Part shown: positions 21,914 to 32,700 of the stretch, piece after piece | Layout: each line of letters begins with the position of its first letter | Numbering within the stretch: the stretch's first letter is position 1 | Origin: Paragonimus skrjabini miyazakii | Taxonomy: Eukaryota; Platyhelminthes; Trematoda; Plagiorchiida; Troglotrematidae | NCBI GenBank assembly: GCA_014338405.1 | Contig: JTDE01000936.1 | Location: forward strand, 23,634 to 87,633 | Length of the DNA stretch: 64,000 nt | Direction: 5' to 3' | The notes under the pieces: generated by a model | Databases searched by the model: none | The model's input: only the letters and a program-made list of their open reading frames with translations | Told to the model about the DNA's origin: nothing | Program-made: the position numbers and the translations under genes

Positions 21914-22105
21914 ATTACTAATGAGTAGTCGGGGATTTGGTTAACTTCAAGTTAAACATCGGCAATGGCGATGATATGCACTACTGACGAGCTCTAATGA
22001 AAGCGAAACTCGAGTCTAGTGCTTCTTTTCGAAAGGGGCCGACTGGAAAGTCTATGGGGATGCGACAGCTGTGATCAATTGTGGGTGATGTTTAACTTGA
22101 AAGAT
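21914..22105 (+). repeat. Hammerhead-repeat family, copy A, right of the gap
   Basis: Positions 21914-21960 repeat 21512-21558 directly; from 21961 the sequence becomes the inverted copy of 21541-21683. The join therefore brings the distal part of one unit next to the upstream side of another in opposite orientation. Similarity ends at about 22105 after GGTGATGTTTAACTTGAA. Confidence 0.9.
21978..22022 (+). ncRNA. Type I hammerhead ribozyme, intact core (copy A)
   Basis: GCACTA (21978-21983), CTGACGA (21984-21990), stem-loop II 21991-22004 with three pairs, GAAA (22005-22008), minimal helix III, GTC ending at 22016, and TAGTGC (22017-22022) pairing perfectly with the first strand. Every invariant core base is present. 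The 45 bases are identical to copy B. Stem II is short with an eight-base loop, so efficiency may be modest. Confidence 0.88.
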
Positions 22106-25100
22106 GTGCGTATACATCAGCACATGCGGTTTGCTTCCAATCAGTTTTGATCCCACCCAGCTATCTTGTATCCAGCGTATGCCAGAAGGAATAAACACAC
22201 GGCGCATGTATGTGTGTGATAATATTGTGGTGATATTTACTAGTACGTGTTAATTAAACAGGTGGTTGGAATGAATACAAGATAACTTTGTTTCGTATGG
22301 TAAGCTTTGAGCTGTGAGTGTAAGTAAATTTTGTGAACGCAAAACAAGAGAAAAAGCAAAACAGAATCTGAGGCAAGGAAAGGGTCAAAATCAATGAAAA
22401 AAGAAAATTGGTGAGATTTTAGTGAACTTTGTACAGAATATGGAATACCAACGAAATTGAAGTTATGAAATGAAGTGTAAAACCATTGGTATGTACTTTA
22501 AAAAGTCGGCGGAGGAAAATTATAAAATGGTAAGCCACTACGGTAACGATTCCTGAAAGGGAGTAACTTAGTTTATGGAACGACGAGAGTAGTTCGTTGA
22601 TTTGAATGTTAATTGTACATCCGGGTTAGCCTACCTGTACTGAACGCGCTCCATGTTTGTTAGTTGACGGTTGATTGCGGTTGCATTGATGACTAACCAG
22701 ATATCCGCTGCATCCAGAGTCACAATCAGCACTGCACCAAACTGTCATGTCATTACTGTGTAACATAAAGAAAGCCGATTGTGTAGTTAGATAAGGAAAT
22801 TGATATGAAATAATAATTATCAATATGTATGTGCATAGTAACATATGCTTAAAACTGAACGGTTTTCATGTGTAATGCAGTCAGAACTGCGAACGAATCT
22901 CAGATCCATCTAGGAAATGGTGTTCTAATAAATAAGTACAAATGTTTGAAGAATAACCCAAAGGCAGACAACACAATAAAAGTTTATAAAGTCATCAATC
23001 CTACTCACACAGTTGCATCATTAGCTGCGACATATTAGCGTCAACGATGCCGAAAGACGGACAGTCCACGACCTGGTACCGGCGGGGGGTTGTCACACAA
23101 CCAAATTCAGAAAGCTACCTAAGCCTATTACAGTCGAAATATTCTTGTGTCAACAGAAACGAACATTAAGTTCTTGAAGGTGAAATTTACTTACCTGATA
23201 ATGCCTCTACATGCTACTAGCTGCAACTTCACTGGTAATGTGTCTTAAATGTTATGTGAAATTTTACAGCATAGGTTGTTTAACTGCTGCTGTAATTAAC
23301 CAGTTCAAGGGAGGCCACTGTAAAAATCTAGTATTTCTCTTACTCTGGGTGATTTTTCTCTTCGGTGAGACAACATGCTTTTGGATCGGCTAGCAGCTTC
23401 TGTGACCCCTGAATAGATTTAAGTGAAGTAGACTTCGAAATGCCATAATTCTGTGCGAAATATTTCCAAGTCATCGTATAAATGTAGAAAAGGTTCGTTT
23501 TTTTACAACTTGGTTGTATCAGACCCAGGTGATAATTAAAGTTGTTAATCCTATCCCACATTACTATTAGTCGAGATAATCAATAGCTGATAGACAAAGC
23601 GTAGTGTGCAAACCACAACAAAAATATTTAAAACAGTGGATTTAGATGTTGTAACATTTGTCTAACCATAGCCCTTTTTTATTCAGTCAACTTGGCTTAA
23701 GAAGAAACTGATTGCCGAGTAAGATTACAATACCCCGGAACCTACATTAGAACCAATTTTTCAGTTAGGTTTCTATCGCTAAATCAGGTAATCCGATTAA
23801 CAGTAGTGGTAAGTTAATATATGTGTTCCTTTTTCAGTTTACTTTTTGCGACTAACCCTTCATGTGGAAATTTAGTTGTGTGTTAATAATTCACAATGCT
23901 ATCGCCTCCGATTTGTTTAGCGCGACCAAATGATATAATGATTCAAGGATTGTCTCAATTACTATTATTAAGTCTCCTCATCGTCAATGTGCTCTTCAAT
24001 TTTGTCTAATGACAGGTGTCTTTAGATGACCAAATGAGGCCAGTAGCTTAATCGCCTGTCGCGTTCGTTGTTCTCATTGTTATGGATGTTGTTACTGCTG
24101 TGTTTGCCGGTGTTGGTTCTTGAGTGCTTCAGTGACAAGATTGGTACTGCACGCGATCACCACGTAGGAAAACTGTTTAAGTGAGTACCTTATCTCACCC
24201 GGTCATTAGCGATTAAACTGATACGATACAAAGCTGAGTGTTTGATTGAATGATTTGTGTATGTGTGTAGCTGGGTACACTCCATTCCAGAATGTTAAAA
24301 ATTTTCTTGCACACGCTAACTTTTCGAAAGCGTCTGTTTCTCCGTCTATCCCGCCGGATGTTGTGTTGTTGTTCAGCTAGCTTTCACCTGGTATTCCATT
24401 CATTCCTGTGACGAATTCCCTACCTGTATCTTTCACCTCCACAAATCCACCCTATCCTCTCTGATGCAATCGCGTCAGTTTTGCCTGAACCCAGACGCAC
24501 ACATACTCGCACCCACACTGAAAGCCAGGAAGCGTCAAACATTCGGGAATCCTTTGAAGAACCAGGAGCACGCAAAAACACCAAATCAAGTGAACAGGAA
24601 GCAGCAGAACTCGTGCTGCTTATTTGTACTCCGTATCGGTTTGTAATTATTAGTTACGGAGCTTGGTTGAATATGAGTAGAGTAGTGCATGTGAGTGTTC
24701 CACCGATGATAATTTAAACAAGATAACCTGTGAGTGAACGTGATGAATAAAAATTATTGAAGTAATCGAAGATACAGAAACAAATTTCACGATCTGCCTC
24801 AGTAATTCTTTGCAATATTGCAGTCAATTTACAGATTCGGTCATTTCCTTTCAAGTATGTTTGTTTTGAAAACGTGTACAGTTAACAGTAATCTGCCTTA
24901 CTCCGTATGATGTAGTTCAGTTTAGGATCACTGTCCGAATGAATTTTCCGTTATACAAACCAACGCTTCAGTTGAAACATTATGACAGATCATAACGATA
25001 TTTATTTCGAGTAAGGTTTGGTATGCGCGCATCAGTAATTGAAATAGAAATGGGTCGAACTGCATTATGCCACGAGGCACCAACATTTGTTGAATAGAGT

Positions 25101-25379
25101 GAACGAATGCAGCCTTGAAGAATATCACCGAGACTTCAGTTCCTGCCTAAAAGTGGAAATATCTGAGACGAAGAACACCATGTACCATAGGTCACCAACT
25201 GTTGCAAACAGTGTGCAAACAGTGCAAACAAGTGTGACATTAACGCATTCACTAACACACTCACCCTCCTCCAGTAGACTGTGATCCGTACCACTTCTGT
25301 GAACTTTGGTGACCTATTTGGCTCACTATAATTTTCATATATAACTCGCACTCACCCTATGCCATTGCAAAAGCCTCGT
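22106..25379. other. No recognised gene
   Basis: About 3.3 kb, mostly AT-rich. Open stretches such as 24464-24646 and 24481-24717 (plus) are low in recognisable motifs. The RT portion expected upstream of the GIY-YIG fragment at 25.4 kb could not be read here. Confidence 0.35.
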
Positions 25380-25740
25380 CAAAAGAAATCAGCCTGTTAG
25401 TGCCACCTCACATTGTGTTTATCAATCTACATGTAACTGCGAGGAAAGTTACACAGGTAGAACCGAGAGATGCTCGAGCTTCAGTGTGAAGGGACATGTA
25501 CCTAGAGGGGTGCAGAAGTCCGTGTTACGGGAGAACGATAATGTTGGTGAAACACGTAAACAGCCAGTTTCCTCTGTCACTAGTCACATCCTGACCACTG
25601 GACTGGCTTGTGCCTTCATAATCTTGTTGCGCCATTCTAACCCAAGATTCTTGCAGTATGCTGAAGTGGTCGCAATCAACCGACTCAAACTAGCTGTCTG
25701 TGTTCAAAAACAACTATTCGTGAACTTGACCCTCCCCTGA
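25380..25740 (+). mobile_element. Penelope-like element GIY-YIG endonuclease fragment
   Basis: An open frame reads HCVYQSTCNCEESYTGRTER, then KGHVPRGVQKSV, LRENDNVGETRKQPVSSV and ILTTG, and ends HSNPRFLQYAEVVAINRLKL, CVQKQLFVNLTLP and a stop at 25738-25740. The pattern is that of PLE C-termini: CVY...C.CG..YIGRT.R.L..R..EH.P, ...S...HIL.TGH, ...R...EA.AI....P.LC.Q......LTLPW. YIG is YTG and the Glu of the R..EH helix is Gly, so the nuclease is probably inactive. About 110 codons remain stop-free from 25404, which makes it the youngest-looking PLE piece here. RT is absent. Confidence 0.85.
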
Positions 25741-26384
25741 ACTTAATGACCTATTCAAACCCACTTATTGATCATTTACTCTCCTAGCTGTTCGCTATAG
25801 ATAAAAACGCACCCATGTTATTGTAAATTTGGTACCGACGGATCAATACAAAATGACTGCGTCTACTAGTTTTCGTGTTCTAACCGCCTTATTCAAACTG
25901 TTCAAGGAAACCAATTGTTTGCAGAACATTATGGTTGGCTGACAAACGTCATTACCGGCTAGATTTGTCTAGCAAGTTTGGCAACAACGCAAAACATCTC
26001 TTCAATAGTGTTGTGTTCATCACCTAAAGCCGTTCCACAGTTTCTAGCCTGCAATACATGTTAAGGGTGACCATCTCAAATAGAGAATTCGCTAACATTC
26101 TTGACAGCCGATATCTGAATGTGTTCGCTTCCAGACTCACAGAGTCAGTATCTGCATCTAATACCGGCACTGCAGATGTTACAAGTACAGTTACTTTCAC
26201 GACAATCATCGTGTTTCAAAAACAATCATAGCATTTTGCACATAAGTCCGCAGGTCCTGATCCCATTTCTCCTTTTATAGTAAAGAAACGTGTTGATGAG
26301 TTTTCGATACCACTGTGCTGACTTTCAGTTGATCTATTCGAAAAGGCAAACTCCAACAAAACATGGAATGTATACATAATTTCG
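25741..26384. other. No recognised gene
   Basis: About 640 bases between a PLE fragment and a LINE relic. Nothing recognised. Confidence 0.4.
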
Positions 26385-27590
26385 TTCACAATTACAGGCT
26401 ATATGCAGGCCGACTGCATCAATATCGGTTGCTACAATGGTAACGGAGAGCTTGACTGATGATCAATTATTTAAGCAGTTCATTTTACCTGCATTGTTAC
26501 CAGAGAATCATCTTGGCTTTCGTGAAAGATTCCCGCGTATTGCCAATTTATATGCTGCTCGGGAAAATTAAGTAAAGTCGACTGATGACGGTAAACCAGT
26601 TGGTATGATTTTTATGGACTCCTCAAAGACCGCCGATCAAGTAGATCATTAAACTCTGCACGAAGGCTTGTAATTATGGTATCAAATATCCTCTATCACT
26701 GTGGCTGACCGATTTCGTCCAAGATCACCATTTAAACGTCAAAGCGAACGGAGCTTTTTTCATACTGGTATTGTGCATCAAGCGGGGTGCCACAAGATTA
26801 CGCACTAGGATTCCTGCTGATTATTTTTCATATTCGAACTCCTCGTTGTTGGCGACCGTAAAATTTGGCTTATATAGGACAAGATAACCGAAAGTGACAA
26901 GACACTGAGTGATTTTAACGTATCACATCACTGGACTACAGACGGAAACCTGTCGTTTAACATGACTAAACATAAACCGATACAATTCTATTACTCTGTC
27001 CGCGCAGATTACTTTCTGGGAGGGGGCCTTATTACATGTAAGCGTGATTTTGGCACGACCGTCTCAAGTGATCTTGGCCTATCATCCAACAACGTGTCAA
27101 GTGTTAAGAATGCCAGATTTATACTTGGGTTACTCGTCAGAACGTTTGGATTGTTTACTCAGACTATTTCAACCCATTAGTACGTCGTCGTCCTGGGCTA
27201 ACTATCCGAGCTAATCGCTCTTAACTCGTGAAAGATTACGCTTATTGAGAAGGTACAACAAAGAGCTACAAAACAGGTTTCATTACTACATCTTGCAACA
27301 TACACAGGTAGGTTGCGCGAATTGAGGCAGATTTCAATTCTAAACCGGGATCTCAGAGGAGGCCTTCATCAGCCCTAACATCCTTCAAGAAAAATACTTA
27401 TGTCTAAAGAGAATAACCATCCCATAGGTAAATCGCTGAAACTACGGTATTAAATAAGCCGTCTGGCTTGCAAAGAATATTTTCCTGGCGTCTGGAAAGG
27501 CCTATCAAATCATGTCTTAACTACATCACCGGTAGATGCGTTCAACGGCAGACTTGAAAAACATAATGTGTGTATCGCACCGACTAGTTA
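26385..27590 (+). mobile_element. CR1-like LINE reverse transcriptase relic
   Basis: In order on the plus strand: CRPTASISVATMVTESL (pattern NYRP.SLTSV..K.LE), LLPENHLGFRERFPR, SVDDGKPV-like TDDGKPVGMIFMDSSKT (pattern DGKPVDVIFLDFSKAFD), YGIKYPLSLWLTDF, SGVPQDYALGFLLIIFHIR (pattern SGVPQGSVLGPLLF.IYIN), a degraded FADD (VGD), DFGTTVSSDLGLS, NARFILGLLVRTFG, IEKVQQRATKQV and YFPGVWKGLSNHVLTTSPVD. This covers nearly the whole RT. Frameshifts and stops are frequent. It is in the same orientation as the CR1-like relic at 11.5 kb but better covered at the 5' end. Confidence 0.88.
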
Positions 27591-29030
27591 ACCAACTTTT
27601 TTATCAGAATCACCAGGATGAACTAAAGATACTTACAACCTTCCACTATTGAAACTGATTAGCTGTTGTCGTCTTCAAGTTGCAACGTGTCTTTTGCATG
27701 TCTGACAGGCAGTAGTTAGGTTTTTATTTCGCTCAGTATCCTCTGTGTTTCGCTTCTACAGCCTCTCTATAGCTGAACCCTAAAAATCTGAAAAAATCGC
27801 CCCGTATTTCTTTTCTTTCTCAACAGTTCAGCACATATTCACATGTGAATAAGCTTTCCAATCTTTCCGTAATTCGTCAATTTCTTATAAATCCTACGAA
27901 ATCTATAGCTGTCCGTTTAGTAAAAACCATTAAATAGCAACAATAATGAAATCAGCAGACAAAATTCGGTTGTTTACTTTCTTCCAGCATGTTTTATTTC
28001 CCCAAATTCAGTGTTGACTGGTTCAGAATGATGAAGTTCATGTGAGGTATATCATAACTTGAAAAATAAGTTTCCACAGCTTCTATATATGGACGAATTC
28101 AATACCGTTCAGCTGTAACATTTACTCCGGTTTGCACAGCATTCTCCATTAGTCCTGTTTAGACCGGACGGTCATTGATCCAGAATGGTCAATTGTGGAA
28201 ACTAATGGTTTCTTCATTGGCCGGCATATACCGTATTTATAAACTCACCATTACTGTTAACGTATGTTGTGGTTGTAATTAGGCTAAATTTATAATATTG
28301 TTAGTTGTGTGGTGTAAATCGGTTAACCTTTATGTACATTAGCAATCGATAAGTTTGCCACCAATTTAGTTACGACAACACTGTGCTCCACAGAGATTAG
28401 TGAGTAGTAGAAGGGGATTATTGAATTATGCTAGTTTTACTATAGCAACGATAACATTAGACTATAAAGTTGAATGTTTATAGCTGAAATATCCTGAGCT
28501 AACAACATATTGACTGTCCAAATAAGGAACTAGTTTATGCAAATCTGGAGGTGAATGTTCAGCCTTTACGTGATCACGTCTTGATGAGATGAAATAGACA
28601 TTTATCGCTTCGGTTGGTTAGTTAATTTTTACAGGAAATAAATAAGAAACCGTTTCGAATAATAGATGATACAGAGGTCACAAGAACAGACAAGCACATA
28701 TACAAACATATACCTGGAATTAGATGGAGATAAGGTTGTGCACTTACAAAGATCGACAGAAAGATGTTTAAAGGACTCGGTTTAAATTTTCGGTAGAGCG
28801 GCTTACATATCTGAAATATTGAGTTTTCTTCATCCAGTTCATCGAGACGATATGAAAAATGTTCTAGATGCGAGCACTTCAGCTGTTTGCATTAGTCAGT
28901 CATATAAATCATCCAATAGTATTGATTTTTGGTATAGTGTCAAAGGAACTAACGTAAATGGAGGTCCTTGCAGAATGAAATTAACAGTGGCCACCACACA
29001 ACGATGAGACTGTAACAGGTTGTACACCAC
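27591..29030. other. No recognised gene
   Basis: About 1.4 kb of AT-rich DNA with short open stretches only. Nothing recognised. Confidence 0.4.
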
Positions 29031-29230
29031 TCGGAACTGACTGCAGTTGCCGCATTCACATAGACTTTTCAGTGTGCTGCTTTCGAAAAGAAGCAACAGA
29101 AATGAGCTTCAGTCTTGTTAGACTTCGTCATTGATGCATGTCCTTGTCACGGCCGGGAGTACAATACTAATCAAGTGTTCATGAAGCAACCATGTTGATC
29201 ACTAAGCCAATGGACTCATAGTAGGCGCGA
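29031..29230 (-). repeat. Hammerhead-repeat family, copy E (decayed ribozyme)
   Basis: CATAGACTTTTCAGTGTGCT, GCTTTCGAAAAGAAGCAACA and the block to TTGATGCATGTCC align with 21590-21670. The hammerhead section 29093-29137 (minus) reads ATGACGA and TGAAGC, so both the first core base and the GAAA box are altered. Upstream similarity to copies C and D extends to about 29200. Confidence 0.6.
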
Positions 29231-29544
29231 ATGAATTATCTTGGGGTCGGACACAACCTCTTGTGAACAATAATCAAACTGTCTAATCGCACTCAGGGAA
29301 GCCACAGTAACTGTCTTGTTAGCTTCAGTTGACGAAATTACGAGTGGCTCTTCTTTAAGCTGAACTCGCTGGAATCCCCAACTTACTAGTCACCATTTTG
29401 ACTACTGATAAGCAGAAGAGAATTTTGATTATTTTAAGTTGAAGAACACAATTACCTAAGGCACAAACATTCACCCAGGCATATAAGTCAGTCTGTTTGG
29501 AAACTGTGTTAGAACCTTCTGTCATCAGGGGCGCTTAGTTAACA
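29231..29544. other. Weak hammerhead-repeat flank, no gene
   Basis: Patchy resemblance around 29400-29450 to the GGATTTGGTTAATTTCAAG block of the hammerhead repeat; otherwise nothing recognised. Confidence 0.25.
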
Positions 29545-29725
29545 GGGTTTCATAAATAGTCAACTACTTAGGGGTTATGATTACGCAATAAAATCGTAAG
29601 CAAAATGAGTGGACCAACCATATGACCTGCTGCGATCAAGCACTCTCGAATCTTAGATGCTATGTTTCTGCAGCAATATTCAAATACCTTGATCGCTTGC
29701 ACTACCCACTTTGGGATATGGTAAG
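29545..29725 (+). mobile_element. LINE RT C-terminal relic (YLGV region)
   Basis: Plus-strand reading gives YLGVMITQ, WTNHMTCCDQALSNLRCYV and DRLHYPLWDM. This matches YLGV.IT..L.W..HI.....KA...L..LR...., then R...EY..PVWDP of non-LTR reverse transcriptases. Only about 60 codons are left. Clade cannot be assigned. Confidence 0.6.
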
Positions 29726-32700
29726 CTTTTTCGTGCTTTCAGTTTCGGTCCATTCTACTAATGTATGAATCTCTGTAACCACAACTGAATTGGCAGATGT
29801 CATAATTTTATCAACCAAACAATTTTTTCACAGGTATAGAAAGTTTTTTAAGTCTGTTACCAAAAGAATTGGGAAAATGAGTAGGGAGGAAGATGACTAA
29901 ATGAAAGTGTGCACGAATCCACAGGACACAAAATAAAGTTATGTTATACTTAGACAAAAACGTGAGTTTCCCAACATGAGTAAACAGGGTATTAACAGGA
30001 GAAGGCTGAGTCAGTTTACAGTTTTGTGTATTACATAACTGTCTTACTGATAGTAGCTCAAGATGGGCATTGCTCTTGGACAGCATTTGAAAATAACTAC
30101 CAAAAAGCTACTGATAGTTCGTTTTCGACAGAATTGTCGATAACACGTCAATACAACTGGACACATTGAGTAGTAAGAAGCATGTTCTAGTTCGGTGTTA
30201 CAATTCTGCAGGACAGTGATAATGGACATCCCCAAATACTGAACACCAAAGGCAACCCAACCAGTGTCATCCAATAGAGTCGATCCCTGTTAACCGAGCA
30301 CGGACCGTTCCTGTTCTTTATCATGTAATTTCCCTTCTATACAACTTAATACCCGTTTAACATAGGTTATTTTCCAGTCAAACACACAGGTGGGAGCAGA
30401 GAAAACCTTAACCTTTCTTTGTCCTAGGCAATCCTGTGTGTGTATTAACAAGACTGCAAAATAAGGTAGAACATTGTGAACTTTAAGAAGGAAATTCAAC
30501 GTCGCCCTTCCCACGTGATTCAAAATGAGTCTGTAACCAAGGAAGTGACGACAGGTTTTCTGTACGTGTTATCCAGGAACGATTAAGCTGAACAAATAAG
30601 ACAGACTACTGCGTAAGCGGGCAGCCTGAAATGAAAGTGGTCCAATTAGTGCGACTTTGAACGTACACATAAAACTGACTCAAAAATTTTACAGGCGAAC
30701 TAAGGACATGTAATCGGTCGAAGTTCAAACATGCAGTCCTTTGGTACTGGTGTGATATAGGCATTTTTCTGACGGTTAAAGTGCTGCGCACTGGGGGAGG
30801 AATTCATCTACGAACGACAAAGATTCATTCGTGCTTTTTCGAAGTTAAATGGCCTACATTAAAACAAAAATCACTGATCTACTGCGAAACCAATTTGTAG
30901 ATGGGTAAGTAACCTGCACAAAATAGCGATATACTCACATGGCAAGTGATATAATGTCGCTTCAACTATTGTAAACGAAATTCTGACGTTTTTTCCGAAA
31001 TATTCACTTTATTTTGCTTGTACATGCTCATCTGTTAACCACTTTAGTTGGGTCGTGGTTTACAAAACTGAAAAGGGCGAGCTTACAACTTACATGTTCC
31101 TTCTAAAGACTTTTATTCTCTCCACGCGTGGTTATTTATCGGGAGTATTTCTGCAGTGTTCTTTGTGATTATGATGATCAGATGAAAATCCATTGAAATT
31201 AATTACGCAATATATTATGGACCCAGTGAATAAACCGCCGGCCAATCTTATAGTAAGAGCTGCTGTACAAATACAGAAGTACAGAAGCTTTCTTACCTGT
31301 GAAACAAGCCTGCTAGTCATAAAACTTCACTAAACCGTGCGATCTATTATATGTTTGCTACAAAGTAGCCTCTGTTAACAGTAATCAGCTTGGGAAGATG
31401 GTATGCCATACACTGTGGGTACTGGGTCACACAACTTCTGATTTTGCCTTCGTAACTGTAAAAAGATTCGCTGTCTGAGTGCGTAGTCTTTTTCGCGCAA
31501 TACTGTCTGCCCGTTTAAGAAACTGAATAGAAGTTGAGTCTACTCGGGAACCACAAAAATAACTTTCTCACACAGGTGGGAATCTTGTATTATACGCCAT
31601 CGCGTTCGTCCAGTCCTTTTCAGCCATGCGTCAATCAAATCAAAATTTACCGTTAACCTGAACACTAACTTTGTCCATTGCGGCTTTTACAGAAATATAA
31701 CACGAGATTTTAATTATCGTAACTGTTTCAGTGCCGTACTGATACGTGAGTATGATGAACTCTCGAGTTGTCTAAATTCACAAATTTATTCTCATGTGTG
31801 TTCTTACTGAAAAAAGAAACCGCAGATTTTGTTACTCAATATGAACGCAAAATTTTGTTGCCAACACGCAAACAATTCGTCTCATCATTCTCACGACATG
31901 GTCACATTCTTCTACTTACGACAATCTACACTATCCGTGAGTGCATGTTAGCTGGTCCACTTGCATAATCCGATTACGTTTGCCTGAAACGGTGCAACGA
32001 TGAGAAAAATGTAACTGTCACTTGAATGAATCGCAGAGACAGAGAAATAATCTTCCGTTCAACCAGTCCCAGACGTGCACCCTCCCTCACTCCACGCAAT
32101 GTGGTGTTACTCCTATAAAACTTCACAAAAGTAATAGTCACATGATGAATTCTGAGAACAGGTTGCAAATTTGTCATGGCTAGTCAGACACAATGTCTGT
32201 CCGGCGCTGGTCATAGGTGTTGAGAACACCCCTGACAGTCAGCATCTGATTTGAGCATATTCTTGTCTATTCGTGCAGAAGAAGTTCGTTGCAAACTTGC
32301 CAATTATTATATGGGTCACAGTTGGTATGAGAAATGGACTTTTGCATTAAAAGATTCTAGACAGGCTTGCTGTCTGCTTTTATCAGAAGAGAAGTCAAAG
32401 TCAAACATCTGGGATGATCACCAGTAATGTTTTTCTGCGTATCAATAGTAAACAGTTAGGTTGTAAACTTAACCTTGTATCGTGTATGCTTTTACACACC
32501 ACCAGCATCGTAGCAGACGTCCTGGGATTTTATCTGTGAGCGCTTGCGACATCCTGTTTCAAACTATGGACAGTGGGAGTATAAAAGGCTTCAGAAAAAA
32601 CGGTTAATTTAAGACTCAAGCTTGTCCACTGCTTGGTTCATTCATGTGTTTTCGATAATGAGGTAGAACATTGCATTCGTTCCCTGAAACTTTCGTGCTC

